From Corythucha ciliata (taxonomy: Eukaryota; Arthropoda; Insecta; Hemiptera; Tingidae), in contig CM075940.1 of the NCBI GenBank assembly GCA_038030265.1, forward strand, positions 496,001 through 560,000: a stretch of DNA of 64,000 nucleotides, read 5' to 3'. The position numbers were made by a program, and so were the translations under genes. The notes beneath the pieces were generated by a model. That model was not told the DNA's origin. It was given only the letters and a program-made list of their open reading frames with translations, and searched no databases. Shown here piece by piece: positions 41,890 to 53,267 of this stretch. Numbering within the stretch: the first letter of the stretch is position 1; every line of letters begins with the position of its first letter.

Positions 41890-43085
41890 GTGAAGTTCAA
41901 CGCTATTTTTGCACTTCCACACCGGAAGGACCACCCCCACCACCTTGACTTTTTCGAAAAATTAAAATGGGAATCAAAGGCTACTCTAACATGGAGTATA
42001 GAGAATCTAATGCTTCTAGAATCAACTGGTGATTTATAGTGATTTCTTGACCATTTCAACCAATAATTTCCCCCCCTCCAGCTCAACCGATTTGGCTCAA
42101 ATGCAATACCGACCGGGGTCTTATGACTACTGATTTTTGTGCCAAAGCGCGTTCCGCTAAATTAATTTCTACGAGAGTTATCGTGCTAACAAGGCCTCAC
42201 ACTTACTTCCACCCCGGGGACATCACCCCCTCCCCCTACACTTTTTCAAAAAATTAAAATTGGAATCAAAGGCTACTTTAACATGGAGTATACGTACTGA
42301 ATATGATGCTTCTAGAATCAACTGGTGACTTGTAGTGATTTTTTGATCATTTCAAGCCGTATTTTTCCCCCCACCACCTTGACCGATTTGGCCCAAATGC
42401 AATACCGACCGGTGTCTTATGACTACTGATTTTTTTAGATAAGCGTGTTCCGCTAAATTAATTTCTACGAGAGTTATCGTGCTAACAAGACCACACACTT
42501 ACTTCTACCCCGGGGGCACCACCCCCTCCCCCTCGACTTTTTCAAAAAATTAAAATGGGAATCAAAGGCTAGTCTAACATGGAGTATACGTACCAAATAT
42601 CATGCTTCTGGAATCAACTGGTGATTTTTGGTGATTTTTTTACCATTTGAACCCCTATTTTCCCCCCTCCACCTTGACCGATTTGGCCCAAATGCAATAC
42701 CGACCGGGATCTTATGACTACTGATTTTTTAGATAATGCGCGTTCTGCTAAATTAATTTCTACGAGAGTTTTCGTGCTAACAAGACCACACACTTACTTC
42801 CACCCCGGGGGCACCACCCCCTCCCCCTTGACTTTTTCAAAAAATTAAAATGGGAGTCAAAGGCTAGTCTAACATGGAGTATACGTACCGAATATGATGC
42901 TTCTAGAATCAATTGGTGATTTTTAGTGATTTTTTGACGACTTCAAGCCCGATTTTCCCCCCCTCCACCTTGACCGATTTGGCCCAAATGCAATACCGAC
43001 CGGTGTCTTATGACTACTGATTTTTGTGCCAAAGCGCGTTCCGCTAAATTAACTTCTACGAGAGTTATCGTGCTAACAAGGAAAC
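41890..43085. repeat. Satellite-like tandem array, ~296-bp unit, ~4 copies
   Basis: The phrase aaaattaaaatgggaatcaa recurs near 41958, 42250, 42546 and 42842, with matching blocks accttgaccgatttggcc, tgcaataccgaccgg and ctacgagagttatcgtgc. Units differ by ~5-10%. The array ends at gtgctaacaagg before a TA microsatellite. No coding capacity. Confidence 0.85.
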
Positions 43086-43093
43086 GGCCATAA

Positions 43094-43095
<2 letters not shown>

Positions 43096-43133
<38 letters not shown>
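43096..43133. repeat. (TA)n microsatellite
   Basis: About 38 bp of uninterrupted TA dinucleotides at the end of the satellite array. Confidence 0.95.
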
Positions 43134-43136
<3 letters not shown>

Positions 43137-44099
43137 TTCCGGAGACCACTGAATTCGTGTTCTAGAGGTTCTGAAACGTGAAAAAAACATGACATGACCC
43201 ATGTTTGCCACCATCACGACGAGACCAATAGTGCATTTTCAGAATGAAATGCACTAAAATACGTCAATGACCACCATCCACTCCCCCCCCCTCATTGGTG
43301 GTATTAAGAATATAGAACTCTTGCTTATCAGTTCAATGGAACGTTGATTACCTCTGGGTCCAAATGCAAAAGCCTCAAGAGGTCCGGACATCTAGCCGAC
43401 TAAACGTCCCAGTGAAAAAAAAGTGAAGGCTCTGTTTGTCTTAAATCAGTTCATATAGATTAAAAACGATGGGCGATAGTCAAGTTTAAAAAGATAAAAA
43501 GGGGGACATGGAAGCAAAAAGAACTACGTCGTTAAACTCGAACAGCTACCTATTGTTCTTCCCCAAAGAATGTCTCGAAAAAAAGGAATTAAGAGAAGTA
43601 CAGCCGTACACTTTTAAAACTGGGCCAGAGTTGCTCTCCGTGTGATGTCAACTCTCTCACCACAACCGATATTGCTGGGAGGGAAACTCCGGCATTTTGT
43701 AAATGCTGAACACCTTGCCCAGGACTGAAGATGAATCTTTTGAAGTTCAGGGGAGTTTCCCGTAACCGTAAGACGCGGGCGCGCACTCTATCCACCAACC
43801 GTGCCACCCTTTTGTTTGCTTTACATAATTATATTGAAATTACAGTTACAATATTAGTCACCCCCTCCCGCACACTTTAATCTGTAATTGATTCGTTGTT
43901 ATTCAATGTATAAGTTTCACAATCGCATTGTGAACTTAAGTATTACTTCTTGAAATGCCCCTCTTTACCACAGGGGAAGCCTACTCAATAGAACCAAATA
44001 ACATGTTAAAATGACTACCTACCTATGTTGAGTCAATGGTAAATTTGCGGTTCCTAATGGACCGGGACTTATGCTAATGTGTGTATGACTAAAAAGTGA
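43134..44099. other. No gene; possible tRNA-derived fragment on minus strand
   Basis: On the minus strand near 43805 tggcacggttggtggatagag fits a pol III box A, and a 72-codon ORF follows, but no matching box B is seen. The rest is AT-rich. Confidence 0.25.
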
Positions 44100-44420
44100 T
44101 TGTTCATTGCGAATCATTTCTGCATGATTTCAGTTTACCAAATTATTGGAGAACCTAGGAACAGGGAAGAGTGGAACAAAGGGAGCCCATCAAGTAATTT
44201 TCAATATTCTCAAAACCAAAGCAGCGATTCTGCGATTTAGCTCAGGCTCAGGAACAGTTTGGTCCGACACTGTCCCTCACCACCACCACCACCACTTGTC
44301 ATCACCATGGACAAGTCGCACCGTAGTAATGACTACATTTCGACAGTGATTCCGAAGTCATTCGATCGAACGGCACATTTACCATCAACAATGCTTTGGG
44401 TTATTGGCAAACTTATCATG
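44100..44420. repeat. Dispersed repeat, copy shared with 29.3 kb
   Basis: tgcatgatttcagttta, gcgatttagctcagg, ggtccgacactgtccctcac, taatgactacatttcg and gaacggcacatttacc match segments at 29281-29600. Contains a (CAC)n run at 44281. Confidence 0.6.
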
Positions 44421-45629
44421 ATCACTAATCTAAATAAGGGAGGCGGAGAGTTGGTGAAAACAAAAGGGAAAAACCGAAAGGACTTATGTTCAACGAACCA
44501 GCGCGTACATGAGGGGCAGAAATCTTACTTTTCTCCATTGCTGCGTCCTTCAGCGTGAGGTAAAAACTGGGTGTTAGAGGAGGGAGGAGATAAGGGAAAT
44601 TGCTCCAGGAATGTGGGTGGGAGCTGGAAGGGGTAAACCCAACAGTCTCAAAGGGAAGATTTCCTATCATTGCTTCCACTACTGAGCATCTAGGACGAAT
44701 CGGCCATTTCCATTCTTCCTGCGACAGAAGGTCGAGCTTTCCCACGTGTATTGGGTGGATGACTAATTCAACTAAAACTACGTATAAAGCTAACAATACA
44801 TACCTAAAACTAACATATTCCCAATAATCTAACAGTTATGTTCAACTTCATAGCTAACACTCAGTCCCAGAGTAATACTGTCGCCTCTTTCGTGTTAAAT
44901 GAACGTAGTTGTAAAGCGTGTCTATTTAACAAAAAATGCAAATTCATGAAGTGGAACATGTACAATGTAACTAAAATCAATGTTATAAAGTGTGAAAAGA
45001 CTGGCAATTTGGGATTTATGCATCGCTTAAAGAGGAAATCCTTTGTTCCGTAACCCTTGGACGACTTTCGACAGCAAATCGCCATGATTTTTCAGAACTT
45101 CATTTATCGCATGCAGCGATGAAAACATTTTCCTGAATGGATTCACATTGACAGTTGAATTGAAGATCAATGTGACAAGAGTTCTGACTTCTTAAGAAAT
45201 TACGTTACCAAGCACATTCTTGGGCTGGTGGTTCCACCTGACAAAACCTCAACGTACGAAAATTGCGACGAAAGTGGAATACTGCTTTCAAAGTGCTGCT
45301 TGAACAAGCTGCCTTATGATATCTGTGGTCAAAGACGTTTCTTGCGCTAGGAAACACATCGACTTTCGTTTTGAGGTTTCCTCATTCTCGCTGGCACTGG
45401 AAGACGAGTCAGAAAGAATATTTCTTTAGAGCGCACGCCCTTTCTTAGACGTCGTAGAATGACTCTCAATCGTCAAGTCCTTCCTCCGCCCATTTGAATG
45501 AATCTGTTTGAATATGAAAGCGTAGGGTTAGGACATATTTGAACTCTCGCAATGTACACTACCGCGTTTGGTGTAACCACTAGATGGGCCAGCTTGAGGC
45601 AAAATGGCTTTTCGAACAGACAATTGAGA
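44421..45629. other. No gene seen
   Basis: Several short frames on both strands (44425-44827) without a recognised domain. The remainder is AT-rich. Confidence 0.3.
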
Positions 45630-46670
45630 TTTTTGACGTGAAACGTCTTGAAAATGGCTATGAGGTGCACCGACGAGCGTTGAAGTGAAACGCTCAAATA
45701 TCTCAGCACTGAAAAGTGTTAGACATTTGAAATTTTGCATGCTTGTGTCTCGAGTGAAGGAAATTCAAGTTCAATCATAAAAAATGAATTTTTTTTCCCC
45801 CCACTACAGGGTGACGAAGAAAGTGGGGGCTTAGAAAAAATTTAAATTATCCCGTCGAGTGGGGTGTCATTGGAAAGAGCTTGGTCCAAGGATCACAAAT
45901 GTATTTTTTTTCAAATTTTTAAGTAAAAAATAGACAAAGTAATGACGTCAGACGTGACGCATTACCTGTCCCCCCCATCTATATCAGAAAATACGTGAGA
46001 TAATTTTTTTTCAAAAAATCCTGTTGATAGGCCTTATGGTCTAGTTTAAAGGAAAACTGTCGCGAAGATCATATCTTTCATATTTTCGGAAATATAAATA
46101 TAAATACATTTTTACTTGTGCTTGATTTTCCGAGAAACTGCTAAGCCGATTTCATTCAAGTTTATGGGAGACAATCTACAAACTATAAGAAAACTATCCT
46201 CCAAGTTTGAATTTCATTGTGTTCGTACTTCTCGAGTTATTAGCGAACAGCGGCAATTTTTTCGTAACTGTCCGTTGGGCAAACGGCTCATATTTTTCAA
46301 ATGAAATTTGAGTAGTGCATTACGAAAGATATTATCTTACTATCCTCCAATTTTGAGAAATAACGGGCGAGTAGTTACAGAGTAATTCCAAAAAATGATC
46401 TAGCCATAAAGCCTGGTCCAGACGCTACGTTTTCCACAACCTCTTGCCTGCGCAGTTCAAGACGTTGCAGACAAAACGTTGCGTATGGACCGGAAAACTG
46501 TGCAGTTTTGAGTCCCTGGGGAAGACTGCACAGTTCCAGCGATAACTGAGCTTATAAAGAACAAAGAACCGTGGCGTTGGACAACAACGTGGCAAGGGGG
46601 TGCCTCGAGCTCGAAGTGGTAGTGTGTTGGTAAGTGACGAGTGAAGTGAGGAGCTCTCAGCTGCTCCATC
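45630..46670 (+). repeat. Second large inverted repeat, left arm (~1 kb)
   Basis: ttgacgtgaaac...aacgctcaaat, atccttgg/accaagctc region, the ORF-like block SFKFMGDNLQTIRKLSSKFE, and the inner part gtggtagtgtgttggtaagtga all recur inverted at 47905-48832. Arms have many substitutions and indels (roughly 85-90% identity by eye). The left inner arm carries ~110 extra bp (46420-46545). Confidence 0.75.
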
Positions 46671-47070
46671 CCCTTTGGTTGAATATATCTGTCCTTTGGT
46701 TGTATTATATTTTAGGATCAAAATGACTGTTGTAGACAAAATTTAATAGGTGGTGAGCACGAGAGAAAAACATTTTAAAGCTCTCGCGCTCGAGTGTGGA
46801 AAAGTATGGTTTTTCTCTTTTGTATAATAAATACTATTCATCCCAAACAAAAAAGACGTTGCACGTCAAAAACTTACGGTAGGGTATCAATACTACCCAC
46901 CATATTTTGAGACTGTTCAATGAAGACTTTAATTGTCGGCGCAACCAGCAGAGAGCTGAGGAAATGCGCGTTCGTGTATTACTTACTAACATTTACGGTG
47001 GGGGGGGACCAAGGATACGACCAGATGGGTATTATCAGCGCTAGAAGAGACAGCGAAAAACCTAGCGAAA

Positions 47071-47379
47071 ATGTCTCGTCGTGGTGATAGAAGGGTTACA
47101 CTTCACCCCGCAGATTCCGCGCACGCCACTGAGTCTATACCTTGCGTAAAACGTTATCTTGACAATAGACAGATTATCATCGATTTAAGCAACTTGAATA
47201 GATTCCCTCAGACCATCGTCATTGAACCCATAAGTGTTGATTTTTCAGGATTCGATGTACAAACCCTTGACATTTTTTCCAAATGCTACTTCCCGTATTT
47301 CTTAACGTTCCTTGAGGATTCCTCAGGTCAGGAACGTGTAAGAGCAAGTTTAGAATCGGAAGATCATAATTTTACATGA
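47071..47379 (+). other. ORF in the spacer of the second inverted repeat, unknown
   Basis: ATG at 47071; 102 codons including KRYLDNRQIIIDLSNLNRF, FPQTIVIEPISVDFSGFDV and CYFPYFLTFLEDSSGQERV, ending at a TGA. It is the only long frame between the arms, and its composition is protein-like. No family recognised. If the inverted repeat is a transposon, this would be its only candidate gene; that is inference. Confidence 0.35.
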
Positions 47380-47904
47380 AAATTGGCCATTTCGGCGTGC
47401 TGCGCTCTATCGATATCCAGCTGCCGGAGCGACAATAAAGGCGAATGCGATAAGTTTAATGTAAATGCAGACATTAGATGATTTATCTAATGGTTTCTCA
47501 CGTCAAACAAAAAAAACACAGCGCAAGAGTTGTCGAAATGTTGATGATCATAACTACCCAAATCTGGCTGTTTTGAAGAAAGAAATGTCTTTTTTTGTTA
47601 TGGTAATTTTGCGCCGAAAAACGTCGAGAAAAGTGGTTTAAGCTTCAAAAATAATTTAAAAAGTCATATCTCAAAGTGTTTTGATTTTCGTACCACAGTC
47701 GGTGGGGTGTTTTCTATTTCAAATGAGGTCTAATTTCACCCAATTTTTTTTGTACATAAGCTAAAACCAATCACCCTGTTTATACTAATGATAAAAATAT
47801 AATTAAAAAAGATAATAAACAATATATTATAAAATTTTAAACATTAAGAGTGCGAGCCGTGTGGGGAACAGCGAGCGCCCGAAAAAAAAAGAGAACAATC
47901 AAGG

Positions 47905-48832
47905 TATGAGTAACGGAGAGCTCCTCAAGTCCCCACTTCACTCATCACTCACCAACACACTACCACTCCGAGGCACCTCCTTGCCAAGTTGCAAGTTGTC
48001 GTCCGACGACCAAGCTACCAGCACGCCACGGTTCTTTGTTTCTTTATGTATTCCTGTTTCATGGCTAGATAATTTTTTGGAATTACTCTGTAAATACTCG
48101 CCCGTTATTTCTCAAAATTGGAGGATAGTAAGATAATATCTTGCGTAATGCACTACTCAAACATTTGAAAAATATGAGCCGTTTGCCTAACGGACAGTTA
48201 CGAAAAAAACGCCGCTGATCGCTATTAGCTCGAGAAATGGGAACACAATGAAATTTAAACTTTGAAGATAGTTTTATTATAGTTTTTAGATGGTCTCCCA
48301 TGAATTTGAATGAAATCGGCCCAGCAGTTTCTCGGAAAATCAAGCACCAGTAAAAATGTATTTATATTTATATTTCCGAAAATATGAAAGATATGATCTT
48401 CGTGGCCATTTTCCTTTAAACTAGACCACAAGGCCTATCTACAGGATTTTTTTCAAAATTTTATCTCACGTATATTCTGATATAGAGGGGGGGGGACAGG
48501 TCATGTCCTCACGCCTGACGTCATTACTTCGTCCATGTTTGACATGAAAATTTGAAAAAAAAATACATTGTGATCCTTGGACCAAGCTCTTTCCAATGAC
48601 ACCCCACTCGACGGGATAATTATTTTTTTAAAGCCCCCTCTTTCTTCGTCACCCCGTAGTGGGGGAAAATAAAAACTAATTTTTTATGATTGAACTTGAA
48701 TATCCTTCACTCGACACACAAGCATGCAAAATTTCTAATGGCCAACACTCGTCAGTGCTGAGTATTCGAGCGTTTCACTTCAACGCTTGTCGTTACACCT
48801 CATATCCATTTTAAAGAAGTTTCACGTCAACA
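47905..48832 (-). repeat. Second large inverted repeat, right arm
   Basis: Inverse of 45630-46670. The arm ORF is longer here: 86 codons at 48083-48343 on the minus strand. No target duplication found outside the arms. Confidence 0.75.
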
Positions 48833-49609
48833 AAGCAGGATGCAATGAACAGAGTATTAATGCAACAGTATCATACCCTTTGAATTTTAATAAAAACGAA
48901 AGCTACAAATTCTTAAACAATATTAACTTTTTAAGTTTCTGTCCAAGACCTGTGTCTTTATGGGCTCTGCTGAGTGGCCTTCTTAGCCTCGTTGTAACAC
49001 TGTATTTTTATCATAAAATTACAAATTAGTTTGATTAAGTGGCACCTGTGATTTTCCAAGTCCACGGGGAGCTCCCGAAAAACCTTGGCAACAAAATTCC
49101 TAACAGTTACGTTTTCTACTTTTTGTTGAATGAAATCTTTCTCACGGCTTAACTTAACATATTTGTATATAAACTTAACTACAGACAATACATTTTCCGA
49201 AGGTCTCAAAAGTCGGCCTTTATTTATAATCTAAAAACTGGGAATAATCTGGCACAGAATCTGACGTTAGCTCGATCGAGCCAGTTGGTGATTTTTTAAA
49301 TAATGAATCCTTCCTGTGTAGTTCAGAGCTTGTTCGCGAACCATTTGCTCTCCGTCTTGAAGAATCAAATTTAAGTCGTCCAAATCTTCTTTGTGGTGTG
49401 ACGGAAATGTCTCACGTCGTTCAAAAAAATAAATCATTTATTTTGTTCTCTACCTCGCTCGTTAGAGGGAGTAGATTCCTCTATTTAGTGCAAAGATTTA
49501 TACTTAAGTTTGTTTCTTTTCGCTTCCTGTCGCTTCAAAATGAACTCCCTCTTCGCCCACCTCAATCCGGCGTTATCTAATTTTTTTCCTTACGGTGAGA
49601 GAAACGATG

Positions 49610-49614
<5 letters not shown>
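48833..49614. other. No gene seen
   Basis: AT-rich, no recognised domain. It ends at the T34 tract that is the poly(A) of the minus-strand ORF downstream. Confidence 0.3.

Positions 49615-49648
<34 letters not shown>
49615..49648 (-). repeat. T34 homopolymer = poly(A) tail of the minus-strand retrocopy
   Basis: Read on the minus strand it is A34 after a ~150-nt 3' UTR of the EVE-1 ORF, preceded by gctctttttttaaaa. No target-site duplication was found next to it. Confidence 0.75.
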
Positions 49649-49656
<8 letters not shown>

Positions 49657-49796
49657 AGCAATAATTCTTTATCCTTCAATGTGGATTCTTATCTACTCTA
49701 CCTAGCAATATGCTGAGATAAAGACGACGAGAGTCACGAGGTCCATATCCAGGGTCACGATAGCTCTAACCAGTGCATTAGTAAACCAAGAAGGGA

Positions 49797-50847
49797 TTAG
49801 TTGTTGTCATCTGCATTGTCATTCGGGTGGATGATAGCGGCAGCATAGACAGGCCTCGGTGCCGGAGTCATTGCAAGTTCCCACGCATCGTCACCCCGTT
49901 CGACGTTCTCATCCCCTGGCTCCTCCGGTAGAATACCGAGCTGTGCTTGGACTTGAGCCAGGTTTAACCCTGTGAGTACGTGGATCGCGTTCAATAAATC
50001 CTCAGGTACCGGCCGGAATCTACTTGCTAGGATGATCCGCTCATTGTCAGGGCCAAATGGGAGCAACGTGTCTTGTTCCCCCAGAGTACTAAGATACTGA
50101 CAGACCAACTTAAGAGCGCTGGCCTGCGGATTGCGGTCTAGTAAGGTCGCGAGGAGCTGGTCGATGCCATCTGCGACCAATCTTGTCGTTCCCTCAGGGA
50201 GCCTTCACGCTCGTAGGTCCCATACTTGTCTCTCCGGAAGTTGAGCAAGGTTTTGAGGGTTCGTTTGGCCTGGTTCAGGTGCAGCGACTTCTGCGGGGTC
50301 GTCACCCGGGGCCCGTGCTCCAAGATTCAGTCGTCTAATCGCATCTTGGATGGGCTGGTTAGCTTCGACCCTACGTGTCCGATACACAGCATCTGAGTCA
50401 AATGACGTGTATTCGTACTCTTGGTCTAGAGCACTGAGGAGATTTTCGATTTTTAGCTCTGATTGGACCATGTCCTTAACTTCATCCAACGCATATCGCA
50501 CTAACTCCTTGGTTTCGGTTTGAGATAAAACACCTCCGGGGATGAATTTGCCAGCATAAAGCCTAGCTTGGCGATTGATATAAGCCTGACCGATGGCTCC
50601 AAAGTTGGCGAGATCCGCATATGATCGAGCAGGAATCGTGGGGTCGAAAAGAGAGCACCATGTGTCTCGATATAACTTTCCGCAAAGTAGAGCTAGTTGT
50701 CCGAATTGATTCAATGGGACCTTCCTTAGTATTAGACCGGAAAACTCTGGCTGTCCTCTTGTTCGTAGGAAATCTAATGAGTTTGCGACGCAGCAACTCG
50801 GGGGTTTGGGCAGCTATTATTTGGGCAACTATGTTAGCAACATTCAT
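49797..50847 (-). pseudogene. EVE-1 candidate: intronless minus-strand ORF, processed and poly(A)-tailed
   Basis: Starts at the ATG at 50847 (MNVANIVAQIIAAQTPELL), shifts frame near 50730, continues as LNQFGQLALLCGKLYRDTWC and YADLANFGAIGQAYINRQA, has one in-frame TGA at 50205-50207, and ends at a TAG at 49797. About 345 codons in all. A Pro/Glu/Gln-rich linker separates an α-helical N-terminal domain from a second domain (VCQYLSTLGEQDTLLPF). No intron signature, a ~150-nt 3' UTR and a genomic poly(A) show it derives from a reverse-transcribed mRNA. The helical, Gln/Ala-rich makeup would suit a nucleoprotein of a negative-sense RNA virus, but I cannot name a family. A processed copy of an unknown cellular or transposon gene is the alternative. 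Confidence 0.4.
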
Positions 50848-52198
50848 TTTTCTATTTTCAAAAAATACTGCTTGTCGGACAACTTATTCGCTAGTTGTGT
50901 TATTCTGTCTCAAGGGCGATTAATTTTCGTAAGAGCTGGAATTTAATTTTTCCTCTACATCATTAAATTGTTTACACCATTCTAAGTATTTCGAGCCAAT
51001 TTAACCATGTGGCAAGGTTCAAATATTGCGAAGATTTCATGAGGAATATTCGTTAAGCGGAAGTAGGGGCTAGATGGGAAAGAGTATCCTAAAATCCGCG
51101 TGGCGAACTAATTTGTGGGCAGTCCATCAAAACTGCTAGTGTGCACTCTGAGTCCACTTCATAGAGCTTTGCTAGACAAGTTTTCACGGGAGCGGATACC
51201 CGTGACGGACTTGATCCGTGAGCATGGCTACAAACCTTTCACGGGGTTCGTTTCCCCTATCAGGCGCGTCCCCCGGGTTGCGGATGGGGGACCCCACCAT
51301 TGGGCCGACCCGCTCCCTGATACGGTGCGATGGTGGGTTGGGTCGGAATAAGGCGCACCGTGTGCGGTGGGGAGTCCGTTATCGGACACACCCATTGGAC
51401 AGAACAGGACATTGGACAGATTCTGTCCGGGACAGAAGAGGGTGGCGTCTCCTACCTCCTCCAGCTATTCCTCCCCCCCCCTCCCAAAAGACAAGGTGTT
51501 TGGTCCGTACCTAAGGTCTGCATGGCACAGAGGGCAAAGTGTGCTTTGAACGGACCCCCAGGGCACCGGCCGGCCGATCCCCTGGTGTAATAGGCTTACC
51601 GCAGGCCTCGGCGCTTACGGCATGAAGGGCTCTGCCGGCGGTGGACTCATATTACCCTGGCTTCTGGCAGGACCTTGAAGGGCTCACCCAGAAGTTTTTA
51701 TGAAGAACTCGGAGGGGGCTCAGAGAACCTTCCGTGAACGCCGCAGTCACCGGCTGCTCCGCCCATGGATTCCACCGAGGTCAAACACGACATTGATGGG
51801 ACCAGGGACGTACCTGTGGAGGACAGTTCTAAGGAGCATACCCGCCGAGGGGAGTTTTTAAAAAACATACCTTCGGCGGGCCGTTCTGAAGATCAAACCC
51901 CGGTGATGGGGCTTATCTCATCGAGTGCAACGCACTCGGCGCGTGCTAGCTCGTCATCCTTGTCACTCTCGTGCTCAAGGGTCCAGTTAGCGATTATCTT
52001 TTATCGCTTCTAAGAAGCGACGACCTCTAACCTTATTAAGAGGAGAGAGCTATCTTCGCAGGATCAGCATTTTCGGGCTTCACACGCCTGATATGTTCCG
52101 GCCAGCGAGACCACTAGCTGAGGACCTCCTCAACCTCATACGGTGAGAGGGACTCTAGGCTGGGTCAACCGATCCAAGAGCGGCACAGTAATTAATCC
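50848..52198. other. No gene assigned; GC-richer leader-like region upstream of Gypsy-2
   Basis: 50848-51100 is AT-rich. 51100-52190 is clearly more GC-rich, with overlapping open frames at 51115-51590 and 51765-52013 lacking a known domain. The phrase gggttgcggatgggggaccc...gatacggtgcgatggtgggttggg resembles 5' UTRs of arthropod LINEs as I remember them (unverified). It could alternatively be the leader of Gypsy-2; no LTR pair is found. Confidence 0.3.
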
Positions 52199-53267
52199 AT
52201 GGACCGTCTCCTTCAACCAGACAAACTAAATCTCGATCCGGGTTCACCGACTGCGACGATTGAATGGGAACACTGGCATCGCACCTTTCTGCAATTACAG
52301 GTGATACAACCTTGTATACAACCTTGTATCACCTACGGTGTTCCAATACATTAGACATTCCGGAACCTACACGGATGAAATGAGTGTACTTCAAAATCTA
52401 TACGTCAAGCCAGTTAATGAAATATTTGCGAGGCATGAGCTTCAAACTAGACGACAGCAACCCGGAGAAGCAATCGAAAGGTACGTGGAAGCTCTAAAAA
52501 TTCTTGCTAATAGGTGTAAATTCAAAGCAGTGACAGCTGAACAAAACTGCTCTGATTTTATGAAGGATGCCTTTATCAATGGGTTGTTGTCGAATCAGAT
52601 TAGACAGCGTCTCCTTGAGACGAGTACATTAAGTTTAACTGAAGCAGTCGATCAAGCTAGAGCGATGGAGCTAGCCCAACAACATTCAATGATGTACAAC
52701 AATATTCATTCCGTTAATTCGTTATCGATAGACAAAAATCCTTCAAATCCATCCTCAGAAATTTCTGAGAACGATCCAGTAGTTGCATCAACTTCAGAGT
52801 CTTCTACAAAAACGATCCATGTCAAATCATGTTACTTCTGTGGTCGCAATTTCCATACAAGGGATCGCTGTCCAGCTCGGGATGTCACGTGCTCGAAGTG
52901 TAACAAATTAGGGCATTTTGCCAGGGTGTACCGATCGGGTACGCGTATTGCTCTAAAAACGTCGGTAAAACATGTCTCAGCGGTCGTTGCTAGCTCATCC
53001 ACTCCCTCTTCTCTGAAGAAAGCTACTGTTCCTGTCTTCCTGAACAATTTCAAAGCCCTTGCTCTTATCGACACTGGTAGTTCAATTAGTTTTGTGAGTG
53101 AACAACTAGCTCGAAGTTTGAATTTAAAAATTCTACGTTGTCAAGAACGAATCTCAATGGCTTCAACTTCCTTTCAAACACCCGTCGAAAACAACCGTGA
53201 CATTACAGTTACCCGGGAACTTTGTCCACAAAGTCTACCTGTGTGTCCTACGGGATTTGTGCTGTGA
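52199..53267 (+). pseudogene. gag: Gypsy-2 Gag and protease
   Basis: Gag begins at ATG 52199 (MDRLLQPDKLNLDPGS, then TIEWEHWHRTFLQLQ), breaks near 52310, and resumes at 52338 with FQYIRHSGTYTDEMSVLQNL, RRQQPGEAIERYVEALKI and DAFINGLLSNQIRQRLLE. Zinc knuckles: CYFCGRNFHTRDRC, then CSKCNKLGHFARVY where the last Cys is Tyr. The retropepsin site LIDTGSSISFVSEQLA sits near residue 240 of this frame. The frame is lost at 53267, before the protease end. The damaged second knuckle and the frame breaks make it nonfunctional. Confidence 0.85.

Noticed and set aside
41890..43085. CRISPR-like array
   Set aside because: The ~296-bp units are contiguous without spacers, in a eukaryotic context; a satellite explains it.
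43589..43807. tRNA-derived SINE on the minus strand
   Set aside because: Box A-like sequence present, but no box B or tail was found at the expected distance.
51115..51590. Overlapping ORFs upstream of Gypsy-2 as host genes
   Set aside because: Several frames are open at once in GC-rich sequence, no domain is recognised, and the position suggests a transposon leader.
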